A stretch of 64,000 bases of DNA. It comes from Rhodopirellula halodulae. Its GTDB lineage: Bacteria; Planctomycetota; Planctomycetia; Pirellulales; Pirellulaceae. The position numbers and the translations under genes were made by a program. Each line of letters starts with the position of its first letter. Position 1 is the stretch's first letter. Shown here in pieces: positions 1 to 8,601 of the stretch. The notes below the pieces were generated by a model, which had not been told where the DNA came from, ran no database searches, and worked only from the letters and a program-made list of their open reading frames with translations. The DNA is taken from positions 62,001 through 126,000 of the forward strand of contig NZ_JAJKFV010000030.1 in assembly GCF_020966775.1 (NCBI RefSeq), written 5' to 3'.

Positions 1-1044
1 CTACGCAGCGCAGCGGTGCTGATCACAATCGCGGTGGTTTGCTTGTTCGTCGACGCTCGGGTCAGCACTCAGGGCACCGAAGGATTGACGCTGATCCCGT
101 TGCTGTTGTTCTTTGCTTTGGGCACCACGTGGGATATCACTTCGCTGTTGATCCAGTCAGGACGAAATGTTTGGCGAGCGGGTTGCATGATCGCCGTCAC
201 CAGCATGAGTTTGGCCCCGGCCATACCGAACATCGTCAACGCTGTTTCCGATGCGACCAACGGCGCGTTGGATCCTTATCCGGTCGATTGCCCCATTGGT
301 CGATTGGGGTGGGTGGTGACCATGGCGGTTGCATCGCTGTTCGCATTGCTGATTCGCGAAATGTGGACCTATGGGTTGCCAGCTACCAACGACTCGCAAC
401 CCAGCGCTGATACGGCTGCCTCCATTTTGAAAGAAGCGGATCCAATCAAGGACGATGGTCCGTCGCATGGCACCAATTCATCCGCGAACCTTGAGGCTTC
501 GCCTTTCTCCGCCAGCATTGACCGAACCATGCGAGCCGCGTTTGTCTCCATGTACATCGGATTGCCGATGAGCCTTCTGTTCGCGACGCGTTCACTGGGA
601 AGCTCGGTCAGTCCACTGTGGGGCTTGGCAGCTTTGCTAACGTTCATCGCCACGACCAAATCTGCTGACGCCGGTGCTTACTTCTCCGGCAAATCGATTG
701 GGCGAAACAAACTGATTCCGCGGCTGAGTCCTGGCAAAACCTGGGAAGGAGCCATCGGCGGAGTGATCGCGTCGACCTTGGTCGCGATGGCATGTCTTCA
801 CTGGTTGTTCCCGGCGATGTTGCCGAGCGGTTGTGCACCGTCGATCACGTGGGCGTTCGTTCTGGGGCCGGCGTTGTCCATCAGCGGAATGGTGGGTGAT
901 TTGGCCGAATCGATGTTCAAACGCGATTGCGGAGCGAAAGATTCTGGAAATTGGCTCCCCGGTCTAGGGGGCGTCTGGGATGTGACGGATTCGTTGATCG
1001 CCGCAATTTTGCCGGCTTTTCTGTGTTTAGCGGCGGCGGCATGA
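1..1044 (+). CDS. cdsA: phosphatidate cytidylyltransferase, 5' end outside window
   Basis: Integral membrane enzyme that makes CDP-diacylglycerol from phosphatidate and CTP for phospholipid synthesis. The frame is open from base 1, so the gene starts upstream; 347 residues are visible. Several hydrophobic segments are present, with a polar, low-similarity insert near bases 390-510. The C-terminal CdsA signature is clear at about bases 910-990: SMFKRDCGAKDSG, then PGLGG and DVTD. Compared with the usual pattern (PGHGG, DRxD) the His is Leu and the Arg position is Val, while the Lys, Asp and final Asp positions of the signature are kept. The family call is firm; the substitutions may be normal for planctomycetes. 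Confidence 0.9.
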   Translation, partial: LRSAAVLITIAVVCLFVDARVSTQGTEGLTLIPLLLFFALGTTWDITSLLIQSGRNVWRAGCMIAVTSMSLAPAIPNIVNAVSDATNGALDPYPVDCPIGRLGWVVTMAVASLFALLIREMWTYGLPATNDSQPSADTAASILKEADPIKDDGPSHGTNSSANLEASPFSASIDRTMRAAFVSMYIGLPMSLLFATRSLGSSVSPLWGLAALLTFIATTKSADAGAYFSGKSIGRNKLIPRLSPGKTWEGAIGGVIASTLVAMACLHWLFPAMLPSGCAPSITWAFVLGPALSISGMVGDLAESMFKRDCGAKDSGNWLPGLGGVWDVTDSLIAAILPAFLCLAAAA

Positions 1045-1168
1045 CCGCTGTCGCTCCCCCCGTGATTTCTGCCCAAACCGGACTCGCACGATGGTCGGAC
1101 CACGTGTTGGACGGTTAGAATTAGTCACTCAATTTCCAACGCTCAGGCGCATGTCGGTTCCATCTGCA

Positions 1169-2200
1169 ATGAACGAAGCCACGCTGTCGACAGCGGGTCC
1201 CAATGAAGTTTTGACACTGTTCGGTCCTCGCGACCAACACGTGCGAAAACTGCGACGGCTATTCGGCGTCGACATCACCCACCGAGCGGGCAAGATTCGC
1301 GTCGCCGGTGAAGAAGCCGGTGTGGGTGCCGCGATGCGTACGTTGGAACGTCTGCGTTTGCTGTGTCGCAAGAAAGGTTCACTCAGCCTGGGCGACATCG
1401 AAACCATCGCCGCGGAAGAAGGTGCGAAGATCGAGGACGGGCGTCCGCCAACGCCGCGTGCCGAAGCGATCAATCTTCAAAACGCCGGCCGCAAAATCGC
1501 GCCGCGAACGCCCGGCCAAGCTCGCTATGTTGAGGCGATTCGGGAACACGATCTGACGATCGCCACCGGTCCGGCTGGTTGCGGAAAAACTTACTTGGCT
1601 GTGGCAACTGCGGTCGAAGCCCTTCGCGCTGAGTCCATTCGCAAAATTGTTTTGGTGAGACCGGCGGTCGAAGCCGGTGAGAGCCTCGGCTTTCTGCCGG
1701 GCGACCTGCGAGCCAAGCTAAATCCATATTTGCGTCCGTTGCTGGATGCACTTGGCGAAATGGTTGACTTCGACCAAGCCCGCGCGTTGATGGAACAAGA
1801 CGTCATCGAGATCGTGCCGTTGGCCTACATGCGAGGCCGCACGCTCAACGACGCATTCATCATCTTGGACGAAGCCCAGAACACGACCGTGGCTCAGATG
1901 AAAATGTTCCTCACACGGATGGGCGAACGTAGCAAAATGGTCGTCAGCGGCGATGCGACTCAACTGGATTTGCCTCGCGGTGTCCGCAGCGGACTGCACG
2001 ACGCGGTTTATCGATTGGGGAATATCAAAGGCATTGCCCAAGTGCGTTTGAGCGCCGCCGACATCGTGCGTCACCGTTTGGTGCAACGTATTGTGGAAGC
2101 CTACGAAGGTCAGGAAGAAGAATCGGCGACATCGACCAACGCCAAATCCAGCGACGCCAGTCCTAAGAACTCCGATTCAGAAACCACACCGGAAGAATGA
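1169..2200 (+). CDS. phoH: PhoH family P-loop ATPase
   Basis: PhoH-like protein of the YbeZ type, a cytoplasmic ATPase linked to RNA metabolism and partnered with YbeY in many bacteria. With the start used here it is 343 residues. The N-terminal ~100 residues look like the usual KH-like region (LFGPRDQHVRKLRRLFGVDI). Walker A is GPAGCGKT near residue 134 and Walker B is FIILDEAQN near 230, followed by SGDATQLDLP. The C-terminal tail is Ser/Thr/Glu-rich and probably disordered. ATGs at 1169 and 1151 are both possible, and an upstream in-frame start lies at 1091. The next gene overlaps its stop by 4 bp. Confidence 0.93.
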   Translation: MNEATLSTAGPNEVLTLFGPRDQHVRKLRRLFGVDITHRAGKIRVAGEEAGVGAAMRTLERLRLLCRKKGSLSLGDIETIAAEEGAKIEDGRPPTPRAEAINLQNAGRKIAPRTPGQARYVEAIREHDLTIATGPAGCGKTYLAVATAVEALRAESIRKIVLVRPAVEAGESLGFLPGDLRAKLNPYLRPLLDALGEMVDFDQARALMEQDVIEIVPLAYMRGRTLNDAFIILDEAQNTTVAQMKMFLTRMGERSKMVVSGDATQLDLPRGVRSGLHDAVYRLGNIKGIAQVRLSAADIVRHRLVQRIVEAYEGQEEESATSTNAKSSDASPKNSDSETTPEE

Positions 2201-4611
2201 GCGGAACGAACAAGAGCGGTCCCAACAAGAATGGTGCCTCCAAGGGAGGAACCACCAAGGGGAAGCAGCGCGCAGGCAAAGAACGCATTGAGTCGCTGGG
2301 GATCCCCAAATCCAAGTGGGCAACATGGTGGGACCGCAAAGACAAAGCGGAATGGGCGATCCGCGTCGGGCTGACTCTGGTCGCAGCGTTGACCATCCTT
2401 GGTTTGTGCTTCACTTGGAAACCAGCGTTCAGCTACCGCAGCGGAGCGATTCCCGCACGCGATTTGATTTCGCGAGTTGACTTCCAAGTTGCCGATGCGA
2501 TTGCCACTGGCGATTTGAAAGAACGCCGACGTCGCGAAGTGATGACGCTGTATCGGAATTCACCACAGCGTTTGGAACAACTTCGTGCCGCACTCAAGAA
2601 CCGATTGTTCTTGGTGTTGGGTGCCGCCAGCTACGAGCAATTGGGAAAAGAAGAACGCGCGGCGTTGACGGAATTTTACGAAGGCAGCGAGACCGCACCG
2701 GACGACGAATCTCCCGCGGAACGGTTTGCTCTGCTGAAACGTGTCTTCAGCAAAGACAAAGACTTGGCCACGCTGGAGGCTGCCGTCGATTCAGCCATGC
2801 TGAAGCTCTACAAAAACGGGATTCTGCAGGCACCGCAGCACCCGCCTGAAAAAGGCTCGCAGCGGATGATTCGCGTCTTCACGGGCGATCAGACCGACGA
2901 AGCGGTTCCGGTCGAATTGTCACAGGTCATCATTGCCGAGGCGGGCAACCAACTGGTCAAAGAACTTCGCGACCAATTTCGCAGCCGTTTTCCCGGCGAC
3001 GATGGCTTGGTCGCAGCCGACATGATCGGCGATTGGCTGCGTGATCGACTGCCTGAATTTGAAACGCTGAAATACGACGACGAAGCCAGCCAAGCGGTCC
3101 GCGATCAAGCCGCCGCGGCGGTCGAAGACGTGATGATGACCTTCTACGCCGGGCAAACCAAACTGGCCGACGCGGGCAAACCTCTCACCGGTCGTGAACT
3201 TGGTTTGTTGCGAAGCGAGTGGTCCAAGTTGGTCGAGTCCATGTTGTGGTCGGACCGCGTCGCGCGGGTGGCCGCTTACGCTGGCATGATCGCTGCGCTT
3301 TACCTGTTGTGTGGATCGTACATTTGGTTTGTCGATGACCGATCGTTGTTGTTGGACCGAGCCAAGCTGGCCAAGCTGTTGGCGTTGATGGTGGTCACGA
3401 TCGTGTTGTCCTACCACGCTTCGCGAGACGCTTGGCGAGCCGAGTTGGTTCCTTTGGTTTTGGCATCCATCACCGCCGCCGTGGTCTACGGTCGCGAATT
3501 GGCGATTTTGTTGCTGGCGTCGGCGTGTTTGTCGGTCATCCTTTTGCTTGGTGCGGACATACCGAATTTGGTCGTCGTCACCGCGGCCTGCACGACGTGC
3601 ACGTTGCTCACGGGCCGCATTCGTTCGCGAACCCACTTGGTCACGGTCGGGATGATCTCGGCCACCATCACGATGTTCACCGTGGTGGGCGTCGGAATCG
3701 TCACCGGCCAGACGTTGTCCTCTGGCGCACCGGGTGGCAACTTGGAAGGAATGCTCAGCGGAGGATCCCTCGACCACGTGCTCAACGGATTGATTTCCGA
3801 AGCTGGCTGGGCGGGCGTTTGCATTCTGTTTTCTTCGCTTGCAATGACCGGGTTGTTGCCGTTGGTCGAGAAGGGGTTCGGCGTCCAAACGGACTTGAGC
3901 CTTTTGGAACTCGGCGATGCTTCGCACCCATTGCTTCGTCGTTTGGCACAGCGTGCACCGGGGACGTACAACCACTCGATCAACGTGGCCTCCATCGCAG
4001 AAGCCGCCGCCGATGCGATCGGTGCCAACGGATTGCTCGTCCGCGTGGGTGCGTACTTCCATGACATCGGCAAGATGTTCAAACCGGAATACTTCATCGA
4101 GAACCAATCGGCCGGCATCAACCAGCATGATTCGTTGCAACCCGCGATGAGCACGTTGGTGATCATCGCTCATGTCAAAGACGGAGCCGACTTGGCTCGC
4201 AATCACCATTTGCCCGAACCCATCATCGATTTCATCCTGCAGCACCACGGGACCACGCTGGTCGAATACTTCTATCGCGAAGCTGCCAAACGCAGCGAAG
4301 AAGACCCGAATCGCGAAGCCGTCAGCGACAAGGATTTCCGTTACCCCGGACCCAAACCGCAAACGTTGGAAGCGGCCGTGTTGATGCTCTCCGACACGGT
4401 CGAGAGTGCCTCGCGGACGTTGGTGGATCCCACACCCGCGCGAATTCAGGGCTTGGTCGATGCAATCGCACAAAAGAAAGTCGCGGACGGGCAATTCGAC
4501 GACTGCGGCATCACCTTCGCTCAACTGCACCGAGTCCGCCAGAGCTTGGTGAAATCATTGACCGCCATTTACCATGCCCGCGTGAAGTATCCGGGGCAAC
4601 AATCAGCGTGA
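2197..4611 (+). CDS. 7TM HD-domain phosphohydrolase (PgpH/YqfF-like)
   Basis: Large membrane protein (804 aa) with the layout of PgpH-type cyclic-di-AMP phosphodiesterases: a Lys-rich cytoplasmic N-terminus, one membrane segment near residues 50-72, an extracytoplasmic helical domain of about 290 residues, a block of membrane segments at about 365-580, then a cytoplasmic HD domain. HD residues include YNHS near 591 and HDIGK near 621-625, with further His residues in HHLPEPI and LQHHG. Its ATG overlaps the phoH stop (ATGA), and the following ybeY start overlaps its own stop, so translation is probably coupled. The phoH-pgpH-ybeY order is a known conserved cluster in other phyla. The c-di-AMP substrate is inferred from the family. 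Confidence 0.9.
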   Translation: MSGTNKSGPNKNGASKGGTTKGKQRAGKERIESLGIPKSKWATWWDRKDKAEWAIRVGLTLVAALTILGLCFTWKPAFSYRSGAIPARDLISRVDFQVADAIATGDLKERRRREVMTLYRNSPQRLEQLRAALKNRLFLVLGAASYEQLGKEERAALTEFYEGSETAPDDESPAERFALLKRVFSKDKDLATLEAAVDSAMLKLYKNGILQAPQHPPEKGSQRMIRVFTGDQTDEAVPVELSQVIIAEAGNQLVKELRDQFRSRFPGDDGLVAADMIGDWLRDRLPEFETLKYDDEASQAVRDQAAAAVEDVMMTFYAGQTKLADAGKPLTGRELGLLRSEWSKLVESMLWSDRVARVAAYAGMIAALYLLCGSYIWFVDDRSLLLDRAKLAKLLALMVVTIVLSYHASRDAWRAELVPLVLASITAAVVYGRELAILLLASACLSVILLLGADIPNLVVVTAACTTCTLLTGRIRSRTHLVTVGMISATITMFTVVGVGIVTGQTLSSGAPGGNLEGMLSGGSLDHVLNGLISEAGWAGVCILFSSLAMTGLLPLVEKGFGVQTDLSLLELGDASHPLLRRLAQRAPGTYNHSINVASIAEAAADAIGANGLLVRVGAYFHDIGKMFKPEYFIENQSAGINQHDSLQPAMSTLVIIAHVKDGADLARNHHLPEPIIDFILQHHGTTLVEYFYREAAKRSEEDPNREAVSDKDFRYPGPKPQTLEAAVLMLSDTVESASRTLVDPTPARIQGLVDAIAQKKVADGQFDDCGITFAQLHRVRQSLVKSLTAIYHARVKYPGQQSA

Positions 4612-5195
4612 CGCAGCCTTCATCTCCTTTGACGCCTTCCGGCCGAACGTCGTCCAAGTTGACCGTCGATGTCTTGATCGACGAGGAAGCCGAGCCGGAC
4701 TTATCGATCTGGTTTGGCGATCTCGAAACCGCGCGTCGCGCACTGACCGACGCTGCCATCGCAGCCGCCTCGGTCGAACGGTGTTTTGACGGCACGTTGG
4801 GTGTCCGCATTTGTGATGACGCCGCGATCCATCCAATCAATCGTGAATTCTTGAACCATGATTATCCGACGGATGTGATCAGCTTTCCGTATGAGCTTGA
4901 TCCGCCACGAGTCGAGGGCGAATTGGTCGCCAGCTTTGAAACCGCGGTTGAGAACACCAGCGATCCGGCCAATTCGCTGACGCCTCGTGAAGAGTTGTTG
5001 CTGTACGTGGTGCATGGCACGCTGCACATCGTGGGTCACGACGACCAATCCGCCATTCCCCGAGCTGCGATGCGACGTGCCGAGGCAGTTGCGATGAAGC
5101 AGATCGGAATCCATCTGCCCATTGATGAGGAATCCGTCTCCGATTCCACCGACGACCCATCCGCCGAAGACGGCGGTTCGGCGGTGGCACTTTGA
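4608..5195 (+). CDS. ybeY: YbeY endoribonuclease / rRNA maturation factor
   Basis: Single-strand endoribonuclease that acts in 16S rRNA 3' maturation and ribosome quality control. 195 aa, GTG start overlapping the upstream stop (GTGA). The metal-binding region is HGTLHIVGHDD near residues 135-145. Two His ligands are present, but the position of the usual third His (GYDH in E. coli) is Asp, with an extra His two positions earlier. Some other phyla also lack this His, so activity is likely kept. The N-terminal ~25 residues and C-terminal ~25 residues extend beyond the compact family core and are acidic or polar. The neighbouring PhoH and HD genes support the call. Confidence 0.9.
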   Translation: MTQPSSPLTPSGRTSSKLTVDVLIDEEAEPDLSIWFGDLETARRALTDAAIAAASVERCFDGTLGVRICDDAAIHPINREFLNHDYPTDVISFPYELDPPRVEGELVASFETAVENTSDPANSLTPREELLLYVVHGTLHIVGHDDQSAIPRAAMRRAEAVAMKQIGIHLPIDEESVSDSTDDPSAEDGGSAVAL

Positions 5196-5208
5196 AAGGA
5201 GACACACC

Positions 5209-6501
5209 ATGACTGAACTGAGCGAAATCAACGCGTTGCCATTGGCCGGACTGGGGTTCGTGCTTGGTAGTATCGGAGGACTCGGCAGCGAACTACTCGA
5301 CCGATTCGCCGGGCGTTCTTTGGAGATTTACTGTCGCGTCAAAAAGAATCGCGATCGTTTTGGATCGGTGCTCGATCATCAAGACACCGTGATTCGTGCG
5401 GGGGATTACCTACACGTGATCGGTTCGGTCATGTTCGTCATGTTTGGCACGCTCGCTTTGGTCAATCGTGCGGGCGCCGACCGTGGCACCCTGACCGCAT
5501 GGGCCATCGCCGCCGCTGGTTTGACGATGCTGTCGCACACATGGTTGCCCAATGCGGTCACTCGGTTTGCTTCGGCACCACTGCTGTATCACACGTGGCC
5601 ATTTTGGCGGACGATGTCCTTTGTCATGCGACCGCTCCACGCTCCCGGCGAACTGTTGGAGATCATCTCTCGCCGGATTGCTGGCGTGGAGGAGACTGAC
5701 GACGAAGACGAAGAGCAACTCGAAGACGAAATCCGGACGATCGTGGCCGCGGGAACGCGAGAAGGTTTCTTTGCACCGGGAGTTCGCGAAATGATCCAAG
5801 GCGTCATGGAGCTGCACGAAGACACGGTCGGGCACATCATGACGCCAAGGGTGGATGTCAACGCCATCGAAGTCTCAGCGACTTGGCCGGAAGCGATCCA
5901 GTCCATCATCGACACCGGCCGAACGCGCTATCCGGTTTACGAAGAGAACATCGACAACGTTGTTGGTGTGCTCTACGTGAAAGACTTGCTGCCGTATCTT
6001 TCCGGGAATGGTTTGCCGAACAAGTCGCTGTTGGAATTGTGTCGACGTCCTTGGGCGGTTCCCAAGGATCGCAGCGTCGATCTGTTGCTTCGCGAATTTT
6101 TGCACAGCCGGTCTCACATGGCGATCGTGTTGGATGAATTCCAACAAACCGCGGGCGTCGTCACGATCGAAGACGCTTTGGAAGAGATCGTCGGTGAGAT
6201 CGTGGACGAATCAGACGAAGAAGAAGAATTCGAAATTCGCGTGATTGACGACGACACGATCGAAGCCGATGGCCGCGTGATGATTGACGATGTCAATGAC
6301 TTGGTGCACTGGGATCTGCCCGAAAGCGATGACTACGAAACCGTGGCGGGATGGGTGTTGCATCACACGGGAATGATTCCCACGGCGGGTCACTTGCTGA
6401 ACGTCGGGCAGTGGGAAGTCGAAGTCTTGCACGCCACCAATCGCAAAATTGAAAGCATGCGGATTCATCGTCCCAACGGAGAAAGTCAACGTGTTGGCTG
6501 A
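5209..6501 (+). CDS. CNNM/CorC-type transporter-associated CBS protein (hemolysin C family)
   Basis: 430-aa membrane protein. An N-terminal hydrophobic region (about residues 10-140, weakly DUF21-like) is followed by a very acidic linker, a CBS pair (about 205-335, including HIMTPRVDV and VVGVLYVKDLL) and a C-terminal CorC_HlyC domain (about 345-425). Members are implicated in Mg2+/Co2+ export or tolerance. The start is ATG 5209, chosen because AAGGAG at 5196-5201 lies 7 nt upstream; that site directly follows the ybeY stop at 5193-5195, so this is the fourth gene of the phoH operon. A longer frame opens at 5122 but lies inside ybeY. The transported ion cannot be told from sequence. Confidence 0.88.
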   Translation: MTELSEINALPLAGLGFVLGSIGGLGSELLDRFAGRSLEIYCRVKKNRDRFGSVLDHQDTVIRAGDYLHVIGSVMFVMFGTLALVNRAGADRGTLTAWAIAAAGLTMLSHTWLPNAVTRFASAPLLYHTWPFWRTMSFVMRPLHAPGELLEIISRRIAGVEETDDEDEEQLEDEIRTIVAAGTREGFFAPGVREMIQGVMELHEDTVGHIMTPRVDVNAIEVSATWPEAIQSIIDTGRTRYPVYEENIDNVVGVLYVKDLLPYLSGNGLPNKSLLELCRRPWAVPKDRSVDLLLREFLHSRSHMAIVLDEFQQTAGVVTIEDALEEIVGEIVDESDEEEEFEIRVIDDDTIEADGRVMIDDVNDLVHWDLPESDDYETVAGWVLHHTGMIPTAGHLLNVGQWEVEVLHATNRKIESMRIHRPNGESQRVG

Positions 6502-6572
6502 TCCGAACCGTTTGTCTCGTTCAGTGCCGGATGCCTGAACACCATCATCTTGCTCCAGCTACTGTTTGATCT

Positions 6573-8477
6573 ATGTGTGGTTTTACCGGTGGACTTTGGC
6601 AACGCGACGACCAAGCGATCTCGTCCGACTTGCTGACACGGATGACCAACGAGATCGCCCATCGCGGTCCCGACGATGCGCAGATTTGGATGGATCCTGA
6701 GCACCGAGATGCCACTGGGAAAACGCTTGGTGTCGGGCTGGGGTTTCGCCGTCTTTCGATCATCGATGTCGAGGGTGCCCGCCAGCCGCTTTCGAACGAA
6801 GACGGCAAAATCCGGATGGTCTTCAATGGCGAGATCTACAATTACGAAACGCTTCGTCGTCGCTTGCAAGGTGCCGGCCACCAATTCGCGACGCAGGGCG
6901 ACGGTGAGTCAATCATTCACCTGTACGAGGACGTTGGTACCGACTGCTTCGATTCGCTGAACGGGATGTTCGCGATCGCGATTTGGGATGCTCGTCGAAA
7001 CCGTATCGTTCTGGCGAGAGACCGTATTGGTCAAAAGCCGCTCTATTATTCCTACAAGAACGGGAAATTGGTTTTTGCCAGCGAGCTGAAAGCCCTTCGT
7101 TTGGTGCCAGGCATCTGCGAAGAGATCGACCCCAACGCGGTCGATGAATTCCTAACTTATCAGTACATCCCTCACCCGGGGACGATCTTCAAAGGAGTCC
7201 ACAAGCTGCCACCGGGACACTTCGCGGTCTTGGATGAACGCGGCTTGCGGGTCGAACGCTACTGGAACTTCGATCCTTCGATCGAACGCCCGATTTCGCG
7301 CGGAGAAGCCATCGAACGCGTTCGTGAATTGCTCTCGGATTCGGTGCGTCTGCGGATGCGAAGCGATGTTCCGCTGGGAAGCTTTCTTTCCGGCGGGATC
7401 GATTCCTCGTTGATCACGGCGTTGGCGGGCGACCACACCGACACCGCGCTGCGGACGTTCAGCATTGGTTTTCCGGTCGCAGAGTTTGACGAGACCAAGT
7501 ACGCAGCCCAGGTGGCTGAACATTTGAAAACCGATCACACGCGGTTCGAGGTTCAGCCGAGCGGCATTGATATCCTGGAAAAGCTTGTGTGGCACTACGA
7601 CGAACCCTATGGTGATTCGTCCGCGGTTCCAACATGGTATTTGTCCAAATTGACCCGTGAGCGAGTCACGGTTGCTCTATCAGGAGATGGCGGCGACGAG
7701 TTGTTCGCCGGCTACGAACGTTACCGTGCGCTGTGGATGAGCCAAAAGATTGCCCGGTTGTTTCCGCTGCATCGAGTTCCCGGGATTGGGCTGGTTCAGA
7801 AGTTGCCGGATTCCAATCGCCGTCGATCTGTCGTTCGGCGAGCCAAGCGTTTCTTGGAGGCGATCGATCAACCGGTGGTTCGCCGCTACATGAACTGGTT
7901 GCAGATCTTTCCGGAATCCATGCGAGCCGACATGTACAACGACGATTTTGTGCGGTCGTTGCCAGGGCATGACCCGGTCGATTTTCTGGAGTCTGTCTGG
8001 GCCCGCAGTGAAGGTCGCGACGTGGTGACGCGAGCGTCCACGTCCGACATCTTGTCGTATTTGCCGTGTGATCTTTGCACGAAAGTCGACATCGCGTCGA
8101 TGGCTCATGGTTTGGAAGTTCGCCAACCGATGTTGGATCACCGAGTCGTGGAGCTCGCGGCTTCGCTACCCGTGGATGTGAAGTTTCGAGGACGCCGTGG
8201 GAAGTTGATTCTGCAAGACGCATTTGGCGATCGAATTCCGGCGTCGATTTTCACTCGACCGAAAATGGGCTTTGGTATCCCCATTGGTCAGTGGTTCCGT
8301 GAAGATTTCAAACCGCTCGTGCATGACACGATGTTGGCCAACGACGCAAGGATTCGAAACTATTTCCGTCCGGATGCCATCGCGGACTTGGTGCGGTCGC
8401 ATGAGTCCGGTGAGCAGAACCACGGCTATCGGCTTTGGAACTTGCTGGTGCTGGAAACCTGGCTTCGACAACTCTAG
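6573..8477 (+). CDS. asnB: asparagine synthase (glutamine-hydrolysing)
   Basis: 634-aa class II amidotransferase. It begins MCGF, giving the N-terminal Cys2 nucleophile after Met removal, with a glutaminase domain to about residue 210 (RGPDD, FNGEIYN). The C-terminal synthetase domain carries the PP-loop FLSGGIDSS near residues 270-278 and SGDGGDELFAGYERY. Expected reaction: Asp + Gln + ATP to Asn + Glu + AMP + PPi. The length is slightly above classical AsnB, so a role modifying another carboxylate, as in cell-envelope amidotransferases of this family, is possible. It stands alone, 71 bp after the CNNM gene. Confidence 0.9.
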   Translation: MCGFTGGLWQRDDQAISSDLLTRMTNEIAHRGPDDAQIWMDPEHRDATGKTLGVGLGFRRLSIIDVEGARQPLSNEDGKIRMVFNGEIYNYETLRRRLQGAGHQFATQGDGESIIHLYEDVGTDCFDSLNGMFAIAIWDARRNRIVLARDRIGQKPLYYSYKNGKLVFASELKALRLVPGICEEIDPNAVDEFLTYQYIPHPGTIFKGVHKLPPGHFAVLDERGLRVERYWNFDPSIERPISRGEAIERVRELLSDSVRLRMRSDVPLGSFLSGGIDSSLITALAGDHTDTALRTFSIGFPVAEFDETKYAAQVAEHLKTDHTRFEVQPSGIDILEKLVWHYDEPYGDSSAVPTWYLSKLTRERVTVALSGDGGDELFAGYERYRALWMSQKIARLFPLHRVPGIGLVQKLPDSNRRRSVVRRAKRFLEAIDQPVVRRYMNWLQIFPESMRADMYNDDFVRSLPGHDPVDFLESVWARSEGRDVVTRASTSDILSYLPCDLCTKVDIASMAHGLEVRQPMLDHRVVELAASLPVDVKFRGRRGKLILQDAFGDRIPASIFTRPKMGFGIPIGQWFREDFKPLVHDTMLANDARIRNYFRPDAIADLVRSHESGEQNHGYRLWNLLVLETWLRQL

Positions 8478-8601
8478 GGCGTCAGCGTCCCGTTTTGTCT
8501 GGACGCAAATGTTACAAAGCCGCCGCTGCATGCGTGATAAACTGCGGTCGATTTTCCCGACCGAGCCGCCCTGCGGCGATCATCATGAGATTGGCAACCA
8601 A

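Noticed and set aside
2920-4530. 536-codon minus-strand frame opposite the HD-domain gene
   Set aside because: Gln/Arg/Asp-rich shadow of the real membrane protein gene on the plus strand, with no domain.
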